The notes: generated by a model not told the origin, from the sequence alone. A DNA stretch of 64,000 nucleotides from Callosobruchus maculatus (GCA_951848785.1 CATOUR010000007.1:9424001-9488000), one strand, 5' to 3'; numbered from the stretch's first letter, positions 52,361-64,000 are shown. Translations and numbers: made by a program.

Positions 52361-53947
52361 TATATTCCTCCAAGGGGTGAAGATTGATCGATTTGCGAGA
52401 ATTGCCTGCAAACACAAAAATGGTTGCTTGACGTTAGTATCCGTTACGGCTCGTCTCAGTTCCATAAATGTATGTACCTACACACCCACGTAGCATTTTG
52501 GCAACCACAACCACACGATACACCAAAATTAACGTTAAAGTTAGTGTAGAAATTGGTTATTTATGGAACGTCACACACAAGACGACCGGACAACATTGTA
52601 TCAACGTTAAGCATAACTTTAGTTGTACCAAGAGTTGTTACGACGTTTACCCAACCAACTAAATGTAGTTAATCATTTGGTAATTGCAATAAGGTTTTAA
52701 CAACGTTTTAGTGGCAAGTAGTGACAACTCTAGTAAAATGAAACATATTGCCGACGGAGAGTCTACGTTATACGATGCAACTGAGCCGTGGATAATTTTT
52801 CAGTTGAACTAAAGACGTTGTCGCATAGTCATTTTTGCAACTAACCTGTTTTAACATTATTATGACAACAAGGGTATTAGTATGAAGATTACAAATGATA
52901 CGAGCCTTCAAATATACTGCCTCCTATTACAGGCATAAAAAACGATTGTGTCTTGTATCGTGAACAAACTTTACAGGCGCAAGCTTGTATGGACGGTTCT
53001 CGAAACTTCATTTTAAATTCCTTCAAACAACAATCAAATTCGAGCTAAAATTCTGGGGAAGAACCTAAAGAAAAAGACCCCAATAATGAAAGGGAAGTAA
53101 ATCTGGAGGCAGCAGATACTACTGAAGTGGAAAAATACTATATTTGACACTAAACTGGGATGCGTTGTTGAATTAAGTATACAATTCGTTGATTTGTAGC
53201 AACTTTATTTATCAATGGAACAACACATCTCAATATCAAGATGGTAGTCACAGTTGTCAGAAAGTTTTTTTAAAGTCCCCATTCTGACCAGCAGTGTTAT
53301 TTGGTCAAAAGATTTACTATTCTTTAACAATACTACACCACACTAGAGGACGCAGGTGGGTAGGCGCTTGAAAGTAAAATCAGAAACGTTTAGGAAACGA
53401 GAAACTTCAGCCTCCAGTTAAAAGTTAAATGTCGTGACAACCCAAAAATGATTGACCAAATTGGTGCAAAATGGGGTTGTTACAACGTTGTGTTGGAGTC
53501 GGCCATACAACTTGTGTGTAGTTGCGCAACTCTTTCAAACACGTCGCCACAACGTTAAATTGCTACTTGGGCATCAGCCGCCACTAGGTTTAATCGACAT
53601 CGTAGAAATACAGTTAGGTACCTAAAAAAAACAGCAATACAAATAATGGAGGAAAAATCCAAATGCCGAGAGCCACCGCAGTCTTATCGACGCCAGAAGC
53701 TACTGAACGCGCGTAATGGACAGCACCAAGGAGAAGCACAACCAAAAAATTAAGAACAAGCCTAGTTGGTCCAGGACATTTTAGTCCGTAGCTGAGGCTG
53801 TTAATCAGAACTTTTCCTATTCGTCAATTCCACCTTTGACCAGAGAGATGAGTCCATCGTTTCTACTCCCACGGAAAAAGCAGTCATCTTAGCGAGGCTT
53901 ACTGCAGCCAATACTACTGTAGACTTCCAAGAAAGTACTCCTACCAA
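52361..53947 (+). repeat. Tandem duplication, first unit (with 1.1-kb insertion)
   Basis: Starts TATATTCCTCCAAGGGGTGA and ends CTTCCAAGAAAGTACTCC. The same sequence starts again at 53948. Without the insert at 52486-53570 the unit is about 495 bp, equal to the second unit. The later part (53650 on) is CR1-like LINE 5' sequence. Confidence 0.85.
52486..53570. mobile_element. 1.1-kb TIR element inserted in the first duplication unit
   Basis: Absent from the second unit (54070-54082, CTACACTATCAGC). The ends are CCACGTAGCATTTTGGCAAC and, reversed, CCAAGTAGCAATTTAACGTT, an imperfect inverted repeat. The interior carries many AACGTT motifs near both ends. Target duplication unresolved. No transposase recognised. 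Confidence 0.65.
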
Positions 53948-54444
53948 TATATTCCTCCAAGGGGTGAGGATTGATCGACTTGCGAGAATTGCCCGCGAAC
54001 ACAAAAACGGTTGCTTGACGTGACTGCTACTATCCGTTACGCCTCGTCTCAGTTCCATAAATGTATGTACCTACACTATCAGCTGCCACGAGGTTGAATC
54101 GACATCGTAGAAATGCAGTTACTTATAAAAATCAGCAATACAAGCAATGGAGGAAAAATCCAAATGCCGCGAACCACCGCAGTTTTATCGATGCCAGAAA
54201 TCACTGAAGCGCGTAATTGACAGCACCAAGGAGAAGCACAACCAAAAAATTAAAAACAAGCCCTAGTTGGTCCAGGGCATTCTAGTCTGTAGCTAAGGCT
54301 GTTAGTCAGAACTTTTCCTATTTGTCAATACCACCCTTGACAGAGAGGACAGGTCCATCGTTTCTGCTCCTAAGGAAAAAGCCGTCATCTTAGCGGGGCT
54401 TACTGCAGCCAATACTACTGTAGACTTCCAAGGAAGTACTCCAA
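53948..54444 (+). repeat. Tandem duplication, second unit (~497 bp)
   Basis: Repeats TATATTCCTCCAAGGGGTGA, GGTTGCTTGACG, TTCCATAAATGTATGTACCT and the LINE block CCAAATGCCGCGAACCACC to CTTCCAAGGAAGTACTCC. Differs from the first unit by point changes and an extra GACTGCTACT-type insert near 54021. Confidence 0.85.
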
Positions 54445-54846
54445 CCACCACCACAAACATAAACTCGAGAAAGATAGAGGTCAAGTTTCAACTTCCTCCA
54501 AAAACTAAACGCTTAGGAAGCTACTGGTCCTGTCCAAATTCCAGCCGTCATCCTTAAACGCTGTGCCGCTCAGCTTGCACCTATTCTTTCCAAGCTCTTA
54601 GAGCTATCGTATCAGCGAGGCATGTTTCTCGCTGCATGGAAGATTGGCTGCGTACAACCCATTCCTGAGAGAGGAAAAAAAACGATCCCATCAATTATAG
54701 ACCTGTGGCTCTTGTCAACGTGCATCGTGTCTAAGATTATGGAGATTGTCATTAATACACAGCTGCTGAAATACTTGGGCAACAATATTATAAATGATCG
54801 TCAGTATCGCTTCCGTAAGTATAGGCCTACGGGTGACTTCCTGAAT
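54150..54846 (+). pseudogene. CR1-like LINE remnant, 5' and early RT (copy D)
   Basis: Matches copy C from CCAAATGCCGCGAACC onward, then reads FLAAWKIGCVQPIPERGKKT, IVSKIMEIVINTQLLKYLG and YRFRKYRPTGDF. It breaks off at 54846, where MITE family A begins; homology does not resume on the far side, so the remainder is lost. Confidence 0.8.
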
Positions 54847-55315
54847 GGACTAGTATCACGAAGTTAAGAACAATGATTTAATTGTTATAACCGCACATAG
54901 TGCATCCAGAAATGAACGTACTGCTGCATTTCGTTACTTTCTATATCATTTTGTTTTTTTAGTAATTTCATTCTAAAGTTTAAAGAAAGGAATTCAAATT
55001 CAGCCAATCAGTGCCAACCGCGCGAATCATCATTGTTGCCAAGAACAGCTCCGACTCGCAGACGGGAACAAAAGACAAGATAGATGAGCCAGCCCGCGTA
55101 CAGCTCCAGCATTTCGCGTGCCATCAGAATGCGGCAACACAGTACACATATCTTTAGATTGGCTGTCCGACTTTAGGGCAGTGACGTCACAGCCCTAGGA
55201 GAATTCAAATATTTTCCTTATTTTCACGGCTTTCCTGTGCCCAAAAGAATCGGAGAAAAAAGTGAGATGCTTTTTATGACGTACTCACCAAAAAAAAAAT
55301 TCATGATACTAGTCC
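54847..55315. mobile_element. MITE family A, copy 2 (469 bp)
   Basis: GGACTAGTATCA...TGATACTAGTCC ends, collinear with 11662-12127, with an extra GGGCAGTGACGTCACAGCCC segment (near 55178) and small deletions. Inserted next to CR1-like sequence. Confidence 0.88.
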
Positions 55316-55329
55316 ATTGCTTATGACGC

Positions 55330-55440
55330 ATAATTCGAATACCAAGTGATTGCTTATCTTACGGTATGAGGAGAAGCCATTGGGTAATGGAACAGTAGCC
55401 CGGTGTATCGGAGATCGGAGCCCGGGTAGCACATTTCTTG
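55330..55440 (+). repeat. SINE-like family 2, partial copy
   Basis: ACCAAGTGATTGCTTATCTT, ACGGTATGAGGAG, CATTGGGTAATGGAACAGTA and GATCGGAGCCCGGG match 40060-40170 (minus). Lacks the 5' third. Confidence 0.75.
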
Positions 55441-55499
55441 TCTTTCAGTTTGATGTATAACAGAGCAGAGTAGTCATTGCCAACCTGATATTGTGACCT

Positions 55500-56182
55500 A
55501 ATATACAGGGTATTTTTAAAGTGGGGGCTTTTCTTTTCAGAAATAACTGCCTTGAAATGACACAGCTAATGTGCGATGAAGTAGCAGCAGTAGAATGGAT
55601 AAAATGGTAAGAAAATACATAATTTACGTTCGCTGCGGAATTATAAGTGCGGTCCTGTCACATGAGTCTTATAAATGTGTTTTGAAGTTCGCGCTTCTTC
55701 GATTCGGACCATTCAAGGTTGCCTAGATTGTCCAGCTTGTCCACTATGATGTGAATGCAAAGAATATCATCTGTGCCTCTAGCTCTTTAGACGTGATAGA
55801 CAAATCGACCAGATGAAAGGTGAATACGGCCAGGGAAATGATCAGCCTACACTCGCGAAGTCCGAAAGGAATTTTGACCATCTTCACGGTATGCAAATTT
55901 TTGTTGTTTTCAAAATCCAATGTAGCACGTCAAACACTCAAGAGATGTCAAACGCGTGCTGCTCCCTACATCTATGCTCCATAGTAAATTGGGTTTTTTT
56001 CTTTTTTTGTCTCTGTTTTGAGCTAATTGCACAGTGACTGCATTAGAAATGAAGACATCAGTATCAGTCAGTATCTTGATATCCCTAAACATTTCAGATT
56101 TATGTTACTGAGAAGAGAAACTCCTTTTGGCGAGTACTATACGCAATATGAATAAAGGTCACAACTCAGGAAACACCCTGTT
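55500..56182. mobile_element. Possible CAGGGT-ended MITE
   Basis: ATACAGGGTATTTTTAAAG at 55503 and AAACACCCTGTTCATT at 56170 are short inverted ends. Interior unremarkable; frames at 55813-56092 are unsupported. Confidence 0.35.
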
Positions 56183-56831
56183 CATTGTATTGTTCATTGC
56201 TCATAAAATAATATAATAATGACATGTAATATCGTGTAAGTCAGTATCATATAGGTCAAGTGGGGATTGAACTAATACAGATATCACATTAGGCTTGGAG
56301 GTCTGCTGAGTAATAGTGTATTGCTACATCCCACATATCATGTATACAATATTAATTAGATATATAACTTAAACTAAAATACAAAAATAAAGTTACTAAT
56401 ATATACTAACTATATTTACTAACCTTTAATGACGTAGTGAACGACACGGCCAAGGAGTAGTGTTTCAGAAAATATACGGGAATTGGTTTAAAGTTAAATG
56501 TTGAATTTTTCTTTTTTTTTGGATAAATGTTTTAATTTCTTTTTTACATAAGCGAAACTTATATAAATTTTAAATTTTTTCGAGGCTTACTGAATAATTG
56601 GGGCCCGTAGTATGTAAAGTATGTAAATGAGTCTTGTGTAACAGTTTTAAGAGTAAGTTATGTTTTAAAATCAAGGTTAATTTTCGACCAGGTATCTCTC
56701 ATATAGCTGACGCCGCTGACGGTAAAGTGTATATGCATATATATGTATGTATTGCAATGTAACCCACGCACAAGGTCAGCACCTTCTGTGGGTCAAACAA
56801 TTTATTTACCCTCTGTATTGTTGGTGAACAG
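56183..56831. other. Unassigned AT-rich interval
   Basis: No gene or repeat recognised. Confidence 0.3.
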
Positions 56832-58250
56832 ATTATTATTATTGTCTAAGTTCCTCTTGCATAATTGCGGTAGCAACAAGTGTTTACGGGCTGTGCCAAG
56901 TCAACACCCGGACTATCATTGATCGGAATTTAGGAAGGATCGCACAATATTACAGGTCTTCAGGATTATAGACTTTTGGAACACTTCGTGTAACTTTTCG
57001 ACCAGGCCCAACTGTTGAAGGTGTTGACATAGTGAGGGGGACAATTGTGACTTTGTTTTGTTTCCAAAGTCATTTTATTTCCATGGCAAGGTCCGTGTAT
57101 TTAGATATCTTCCCAGCTTAGGTGTTTTGGATATTCACATCATTGGGAATGGCAATATCTATCAAATCGGTAATTTTGTCGGCCCTTGACTGGAAAACTA
57201 TATCTGGTCTATTGGCTGGGATAGTCTTGTCTGTATGTATTTCAACGTCCCAGTATAGTTTGTATTGATCGTTTTCGAGTACTGATGTCGAAGTGTAATT
57301 GTAATACGGATCTGTGTTTTCTATTAGTTTGTTTGTTGTGGCTAACTCTTGGTGTATGACTTTGGCCGCAGAGTTATGTCTGGCTGTATATTCGGTACCG
57401 GCAAGAGTTTTGCACCCGCTTGTTATGTGATCTATTGTTTCCTTTTGTTGCTGACATTTCTTGCAATTATCATCTGTTATGGATGGACCTTTAATTATAT
57501 ATTTTTTGTAGTTTCGTGTTGCAATCACTTGGTCCTGGATAGCAAGCATGAAACCCTCAGTTTCTGGGAACAGCTGGCCATCCTGCAACCAGGTGTATGA
57601 CTGTTCTTTGTTAATGTGGTCTTGGGTGAGACGATATCTATGTTTGCCGTGCAGTGCTTTCTGCGACCAGGTGTTTATTGTTTCTTGTTGTGATTGGATA
57701 TGATTGTATGTGTCTGCTACGTGATCTGGACTACAGAGGTTAAGTGGTGTATAGTTTTTGTCTGCTTTTACTATTGCCTTATGTAAGTTAGTTTGTTTGG
57801 TGTGGAAGAAATGTCTGAGTGTTTGTATTTGTGTTGTGCGAAGTGACTTTATGTCTATAATTCCTCTGCCCCTTAGTTTTTTGTCTATGGTAAGCCTCTC
57901 CTTGCACGCGCTAGGATGTGACATTCTGTGTTTTGTGAGTTCTGTTCGTATAAGTATATGGATGTTTTCTATGTCCGTGTGTGACCACTTGATGATGCCA
58001 AAGGAGTATGCGAGTACTGGTATCGCAAATGTATTAATGGCTTTTGTGAGATTCTTAGAATTCATTTTGTTTTTCATAGTTTAATGAGGCGGTCTTTAAA
58101 CTCTTGTGGTAGTTGTGCCTTGACTTGTGTATGGTTTATCTTAACGTTCTGATTGAAGCCCAGGTACTTGTACGTTTCGTCCTTATCCATGTTGTCCAGC
58201 GGTTGGCCAGTTACTACTTCCTTTTCGGGTTGGTTTTTCCATTGGCCTTT
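56832..58250 (-). pseudogene. REL-endonuclease LINE, 3' part (R4/Dong-like)
   Basis: From 58250 down: VVTGQPLDNMDKDETYKYLG and FNQNVKINHTQVKAQL, a frame break at about 58080, then KAINTFAIPVLAYSFGIIKW, RGRGIIDIKSLRTTQIQTLR, a Cys-His knuckle CKKCQQQKETIDHITSGC and RPDIVFQSRADKITDLIDIA-IPND. That last segment has the PD-x12-D spacing of restriction-like endonucleases of R2/R4-type LINEs. The 319-residue open part is 57118-58077; a stop replaces a Tyr-type codon there. Related sequence (KYTDLAMEIK, VPLTMSTPSTVGPG) continues to an (AAT)n tail at 56832. RT core is absent. Confidence 0.85.
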
Positions 58251-58727
58251 ATATTACTATATAAACGATCAATTGTTTAGCAGTTGTCTCGAATAATCAT
58301 ACTAACCGGAAACTGTAAAACTACAGATGTATCTGGGCAATAATACAGTTGATTCTTCCTAAGGAGCTTAGCGTCGTGTTTTAATACTCTCCGTCGGAGC
58401 TGTGTGAGACTAGTCGACAAAACGCGGCCATCGCCGTCGTGCGAAGCCAGGCAGCCTGGCAGACCAGGAGTATCTCTCCTTAAAATTTACGACCCGACCG
58501 AAATTAATCCTGAAACGCCAGGCTAACGCGACGGCGTGTTGTCCAATAAAAGCTCGACAGCAGCCCGACTGCAGAGATGCCAACATTTCGGAGTAATTGC
58601 GCCAAGATTTTTTTTTCTCCTAAACAACTTCGGATGATGAATCCGCTTTAAAAACCCTCACCTAGCGAGGTCACACTCAATAAAGCTACTCTACGGTAAG
58701 TTCTGGTACCAATTCCAAATAATGGCG
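58251..58727. other. Unassigned, CpG-richer around 58400-58600
   Basis: No frame or repeat with support. Confidence 0.3.
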
Positions 58728-59251
58728 TTAAGTGGCCTGGATACACACATTTATACATACGTGCTTGCCATGTAAAACACGGATTCACAATTTTTCCCAT
58801 AACATACTCTATTTTCAAACTACATATATAATATTTCAAAAGGCGATAGTTGAGACATTGATGATTGACAACTGTTTTCAATTTTCTCAAAAAGGTTTAT
58901 TAATGTGCAAAAAACTCGCAATGCAGAATCATACATTCTATAAATGCCTGTAATTTAACATCCAAACACGATGTCAAAAAAGGCTAAATAGTTGCACAAG
59001 CGCAAGCTTTCTTCTTCAATTCGCTCTTTGAGTCATTACTGTAAGTTTAAGGGTAACTTTCATTTTTATAGTGACATTTGGACCTTTCCTTTGGACATTT
59101 TGACCATACCTTTGGATTTTTGGACTTATCTGCCCTCATCTTAGACACACATACTGGAGAAAGGGAACATCTGGCCACGCCTCCTCGCTAACACGGGAAG
59201 ACGTCTTTTCTTGGATTCTCGGATTTCGCGCGCTATACCCTAGACCCTTAA
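58728..59251. mobile_element. TTAA-flanked MITE, copy 2
   Basis: TTAA at 58728-58731 and 59248-59251. GTGGCCTGGATACACACATT at the left and CGCTATACCCTAGACCC at the right. Collinear with 38304-38852 with small deletions. Unrelated flanks confirm mobility. Confidence 0.85.
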
Positions 59252-59539
59252 GTAGTGTCGCGACTCAGTCCTTTCCGCACACTATCGGTGCTAACACAAA
59301 AATTTGGAGTTACTCTATCCCTCAAAAAAGTAGACAATCATCAGGGACTTTTGATTTCCAACAACGACACGCTGTAACCATTTCCTCTACGGTAGTCATG
59401 CGATACTACAATCAAGTCCGTAGTTTCAAAGTTAAACGTTATAGAATTATAATATGTATGTATCAGTATTCCACAGATGTAAAATTCAAAGCCAACATTC
59501 CGATAGGTCAATTTTTGTCGTGCAATGCAATGTAGGGTA
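59252..59539. other. Unassigned interval
   Basis: Nothing recognised. Confidence 0.3.
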
Positions 59540-59985
59540 TTTTATGAGTACAACATTTTTAGTTTTGAAGCCACCCACCATCCCAATTTCACCTCCTTCC
59601 AAAAATACCTGGAAAATGATCAAGAGCTCCTGAAACGCTTAAATATAACGCCGAAATACGAAGTTTGGAGGGGTTTTGGTAATTTTTGTTTTTCACCACT
59701 TTTTCCTTCGCCAATGCACTAATTTTCAAGCAGTATCACGTACTACCACCCACAGTACATCTCTACCCAAAATTCAACACAATCCAAGCAGCGGTTGCTG
59801 AGATTACGCGGCTAGAAGGACGCCAATAGGTACACATGCCGACGGAAATGAGTGACGTGGATTTCCGTTGTAGATATAGATATCATAAAACGCTTAAAAA
59901 GCGTATTATCTTAAAATCGAAAGTCTTCGCGATATCAGTACTCCCCTATCCCCTAATATTGGTGTACGAAGTCATGCGAAGAGCG
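59540..59985 (-). mobile_element. DINE-like repeat (copy vi), minus strand
   Basis: CCATCCCAATTTCACCTCC, AATGATCAAGAGCTCCTGAA, GCAGCGGTTGCTGAGATTAC, GACGGAAATGAGTGACGTGG and CAGTACTCCCCTATCCCC are the reversed family order. The GTCY array is reduced to almost nothing, so the core and terminus are nearly contiguous. Confidence 0.8.
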
Positions 59986-60575
59986 ATCAGAAACCGCCAA
60001 ATCGCCTAAAAACGAAGTCTGAACTGTTCTTATATTTTTAGTCTTTTGATTATTGCTGCACCGCCACTAACGCGTTTTCCATCATCGCCATGGTAATAAT
60101 ATTATGTCAAAATTTTAATGGAATCAACTCAATAATTATCGGGTTACACAATGCAGAAGGATTCAAGGCAATACAGTATGTGTACATTAGAAAATTTCCT
60201 TGATTTCCATTAATTTATCAGGGCGATGTTGGGATGGACCTAAACAAATTATTATGCTGTTAGGTCTTTCATTCACCAGATCAATGGACAACCCATTGTG
60301 ATCACACACATTTAAAATTTTTCATCCCTCCCCCCCCCCCCGCTCAACCGCCCCAATTTCACCCCTACCCAAAATAAAATATAAAACTATCAACGGCATT
60401 ACCTACTACGACCCCACACCATATTGCCTTCCAAAGGTCATCACAATCCATGCAGAGGTTACTGAGATTACGAGGCTAGAAGAATGCCAACAGACAGACA
60501 GACAGACACACGGACGGAAATCGAAAATTTTAGCGATCGCACACACCTATCAGTGCCGAAAGTAATAGTGCCGAC
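59986..60575 (-). mobile_element. DINE-like repeat (copy vii), minus strand
   Basis: AAAACGAAGTCTGAACTG, ATTGCTGCACCGCCACTAAC, TCACAATCCATGCAGAGGTT, a short GACAGACAGACAGACAC tract (60492) and a terminus CACACCTATCAGTGCCGAAA. Adjacent to copy vi in the same orientation. A C13 run occurs at 60333. Confidence 0.8.
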
Positions 60576-62489
60576 TTTACATGAAAAATTCAAGTAGGTA
60601 ATGCCGATATATCCAAGTGCAATGCATGCTACAGTCAGCGCTCCTGTATCAAAAATGATACGAACGTGGGAAGTCAAGTTAAACTATTATCAATCTCAAG
60701 TAGCATAATCATTCATTCATAGATATGTGGCAGTATGAAAGTAGGAGCAATGTAGTTTAGTCAGTTGAATTATGATATATCCTTTCCCTATGTTGATATT
60801 GTTCAAAATCAACAGCGAAAGAGGCTTCAAAATGATTCTTTAATCAGAAACGATAGATTAGTAGCAGACAGCTATATAGTGAAGCAGCTAAGGGCACTAC
60901 TGTTCCTCAATATTCGAAAGTCCCTTAAGTATTGTTCTGTGTTTCACAGTCATTCGACATATATTCGAAAGTCCTTCAAGTGTAACAGTCACTTGAGTAG
61001 CACTCAAGTAACAAAAGGTCAACATGACATTTCGTTGCACTCAAGGCGATTTAGTAAGTTAATCTTTGAGTAAGCTGTTGCCATTTCTGACTGCTTCTGT
61101 CACATCAAGAAAAATGCCGGTAAAAACGTAAAATACTGGCACAAAACAAAAACATCAAATGCATATACATAAGCACATCAAATTGACTGGTACTACGTTA
61201 CAAAATCCCATCTATCCAGTGAGCAGATGAATTTTCGAGGATAGTCACGTGATTTCAGATGTTAGGGATGTTGGAATATTTATGAAACGGCAAAGATTTT
61301 TTTGACAATTTTGACGTATCACATAACCTATGCTGTTTTCTCAGAGTCACTAAGCCTTTACGGGAACGGTGATTTGGAACCAGATAGATCAGTTATATGT
61401 CAAACAGCTGTAAGTGGGATGTGATTCAGTGGAATAAAAAACAGATGGTTAAGCAAAGCAGCTACTGATCTGAATCATCCGATCGCAATCACTTACTGTT
61501 CAAGAGCGAACTGACCCTATTTCTGACTGATCCCGGATCACTTTCCGAACGTCAGGATCGGTGATCTAACTGATCGGGTTAACCCGATCATAGTTTACCT
61601 AAAAGCCTAGAGTGTCAGAGTAGTCGTACCCGTTAGAATGTCAATGCATACAAATAAAGCAGAATAGGTTATGTTAAGTTGTCAGTTATCAAGTGAAAAA
61701 TATCTCTAGACAGTCTTGACACAAAGGTCGCTAAAATCTCAATTTGATTTCCGAGCAAAACGATGACATCCATGGCGTCGCAAATGCAATAACGGAACAC
61801 AGATTTTTGTTGGCAGTTTGATGTTGAGTGAATACTGAAATGCTACAGAGCGAATCGAGGTCTTTGGTGGGATTTTGGAACGTAGTATTATTTAACGTAA
61901 AAGAATATAGCTAAATGTTTTCTCTTCCTCCCGTAAGTGTTGATTATGGAACATGTGCCCAAGAACACACTTGGGTATCATGTGCGTAAGGTACTCTCAA
62001 GAGCACATTTAAGAGACGATTATGAATATGGCCCCTAAACATCCGCAAGAAACGAGATTTGAGGGACGATGGCAACAAACAGATATCAGATACATAAATT
62101 GAAGTGAACCTCTATTGTATGTTCTAATGCCCTAGAGGAAGTACAGCTTTCACATTTATGTCTTATAGAAGGTCTTGCATTCGAAGTGAGAGTAAGTGAA
62201 TTTACTCGAACAGTACAAATAAAAATTGAGGTGCCTTTGCCACATATATTCAGCAATGCACCATAATCAGTGAGTATAAGCAAAGTCCCAGGACACTTAG
62301 TAACTCGTGACCTGGGTTTACGCCAGGCAGCTTTTGACCGGAACTCCCTCTGTCAGACACTATTATAGATGGATATGAACCCCCTGTCTGAGCGACAAAC
62401 GCTATGTGCAGATTTGATCTAATACTGTATGACACTTGGCAGTGATTCAATTTTTTTGCTAGGATACTCTAAAAAAAAAAATACAGAAG
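60576..62489. other. Unassigned interval, no supported gene
   Basis: A 102-residue frame at 60765-61073 is AT-rich and featureless. Short palindromes (GATCGGGTTAACCCGATC at 61583) and ATATTCGAAAGTCC direct repeats (60910, 60961) are present. AGGGGCCATATTCATAATCG (reversed, 62016-62035) looks like a MITE end without a partner. Confidence 0.3.
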
Positions 62490-62950
62490 TTAATATGGTT
62501 GATGTTTGATTGCACCGATGGTTTTACTGGTTAAGATGATGGGAAGTAGAATCATAGAGTTATTTACTATAGTCAAGATAGATAGCTGTGAGTGTGTTGG
62601 TCGGGACATAGTCGTCTGAGGAACCATATGCGGAAGTTGGGTTTTGAACAAACAACAGATTGTCGCTTCTGATGTGTGGAGGACGAAACAGCGGAGCATA
62701 TTGTGTGCTCCTGTCCAGTACTGGAGAGAGCTACGTTCTAGACTTTTGGACTTGTCCAACTGGAACCTCATGACCTCAAGGAAGTTTCACCCATCACGGT
62801 CATCGCCTTCGTTAAGAGGTGTGGATTTTATGGTTAACTCTAAATAGATGTGAGTCACAATGGACACCAATGAGTCGCAGTGGAACGACGCATAATCGGC
62901 CCACTTACTTTCAACCTAACTTAACCTAGTTAGAAGTAGCATAGACTGCG
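62490..62950 (+). pseudogene. I-like LINE C-terminal fragment
   Basis: The frame reads GHSRLRNHMRKLGFEQTTDC, then RF(stop)CVEDETAEHIVCSCPVLE, VQLEPHDLKEVSPITVIAFV and KRCGFYG, the terminal Cys-His domain of RNase-H-type LINEs. It ends with a CCTAACTTAACC tail. Two stops. Confidence 0.8.
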
Positions 62951-63084
62951 AATTCTAGTTATTCCATACGGTGTGATATTCACGTGCAAGACAGTACCTT
63001 CTGTGAGTGAGGACCTTCATTTATTTACGTAGAACTGTCGAATAAATAAATAATCAATAAATTAAAACAAAAAAACTTAAAAAG

Positions 63085-63355
63085 TTTTTATTTAAGTGTT
63101 AACTATCAACTTACAGCCTCATTATACACAATTTATATGATCATAAAAACTTTTCGCGAGGTTTACGTAAGTACCTATAAGAATTCAATTAAACTGAAAT
63201 TTTAACACAGTTAAACTTAGCAGACCAAGTTAGTCAGTTGAATAGGTACTAGTTAATTTACACTAGTAAATCGCGCAACAAGCTTTTATGATCATATAAA
63301 ATGTGAATAATGAGGCTATAAGTTCCTAGTTAACACTTTGAAGGAACTTTTTATT
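63085..63355. mobile_element. Foldback element (~270 bp)
   Basis: AGTGTTAACTATCAACTTAC, AGCCTCATTATACACAA, TTATATGATCATAAAAAC is mirrored at right by TTTTATGATCATATAAAATG, TGAATAATGAGGCTATAAG, TTCCTAGTTAACACTTTG. Nearly the whole element is stem. Confidence 0.85.
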
Positions 63356-63466
63356 TTCTTTTTTTTAGAACATTTAAATAAAAGCTTTTTTGAAAAAGTT
63401 TTTTGTTTTAATTTATTTTTTACTTTTTAGTTATTAACTTGCATTGATATCAAAAAAAAGTTATTT

Positions 63467-63733
63467 ATTCTCGGCAAGCCCTTTTATTTGATACCCGCAT
63501 TACAGAAGGGCATTAAAAATAACTATTTCGCCATCTTGGATGGTCCGCCATAGTTGATTTAGAATGACATCACATTATTTTTCGAGTCACTCTCAGCAAG
63601 CCCTTTCATTTGATACCCATATTGTAGAAGTGCATTAAAAATTGCTATTCCACCATTTTGGATGGTCCGCCATATTTGATTTAGAATGACGTCACATTAT
63701 TTTTTGAATCACTCTCAACAAGCCCTTTCACTG
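63467..63733. repeat. 122-bp tandem repeat, about 2.1 copies
   Basis: CAAGCCCTTT recurs at 63475, 63597 and 63719, exactly 122 bp apart. Each unit carries TTTGATACCC, TTGGATGGTCCGCCATA and TTGATTTAGAATGACRTCAC. Confidence 0.9.
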
Positions 63734-64000
63734 TGCAAAGACTTTCTTCTCTCAGATCGTAAACAAGGTTCACGCAGTGATAAAACGACTCATCGACTTA
63801 GAATAGTATATTTTCCTCAAACTCTTACAACAAAGCGCATCGTATTGTATCTAGAAATACATATTATTTGTCATCATTTAAGGTGGTTCGTCACGTTTTC
63901 GTCACGTTTTATAAACGGTTTATATTTCCAGTAATAGCTATTTTTTATTGATGTTATATTGTCATGCCTTCTAAGAGGGTGTATTTCGTTGAATGTATAT
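63734..64000. other. Unassigned right edge
   Basis: No gene or repeat recognised. Confidence 0.3.

Noticed and set aside
60765..61073. 102-residue frame
   Set aside because: AT-biased, featureless, and contains direct repeats ATATTCGAAAGTCC that look like non-coding duplication.

Overview
The window looks like repeat-rich, intron-bearing arthropod (most likely insect) nuclear DNA. The signs are AT-rich intergenic sequence, many families of non-LTR retrotransposon with insect-type domains, a Penelope-like element, short inverted-repeat (MITE) elements with TA, TTA and TTAA target duplications, a ~159-bp satellite array and GTCT/GTCY microsatellites inside dispersed repeats. I cannot name the species. 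No bacterial operon, rRNA, CRISPR array or convincing functional tRNA is visible. Nearly every long open frame is transposon-derived or low-complexity.

Layout. 1-2194 is a satellite array. 3093-4367 is a ~346-bp SINE split by a FLYWCH-bearing Mutator-like insert. 4889-7185 is a TIR-bounded block with a nested palindrome. 8080-9840 is a microsatellite-bearing Helentron/DINE-like repeat. 10290-26640 is layered LINE debris (CR1-like, RTE-like, I-like and REL-endonuclease types) plus several MITEs. 27629-33844 is the best-preserved element: an I-like LINE with ORF1, endonuclease, reverse transcriptase, RNase H and a 35-nt poly(A). Its ORF1 is interrupted by a second, 5'-truncated LINE flanked by identical 313-bp direct repeats. 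34830-35880 is a decayed coiled-coil pseudogene on the minus strand.

The best candidate for a host gene is at 37976-41132, below the size of ordinary ORF calls. It has a TATA box, a first exon coding a clean signal peptide that ends at a GTAAGT donor, a TE-filled 2.85-kb intron, and a second exon with a good acceptor coding a short four-cysteine mature peptide, a stop and AATAAA. The predicted product is a 53-residue secreted peptide.

41480-64000 returns to repeats: a Penelope-like RT with a GIY-YIG remnant (44800-45958), tandem LINE C-termini with a second SINE copy that carries its own nested MITE (46093-47850), more DINE-like repeats (48370, 59540, 59986), a tandem duplication with a 1.1-kb insert (52361-54444), a REL-endonuclease LINE tail (56832-58250), and foldback and tandem repeats at the right edge.

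Nested insertions give a relative history. The SINE inserted into an I-like LINE and was later hit by different DNA transposons at its two loci. A TTAA element and a LINE lie inside the peptide gene's intron. The 313-bp-flanked LINE is probably recent because its flanking copies are identical.
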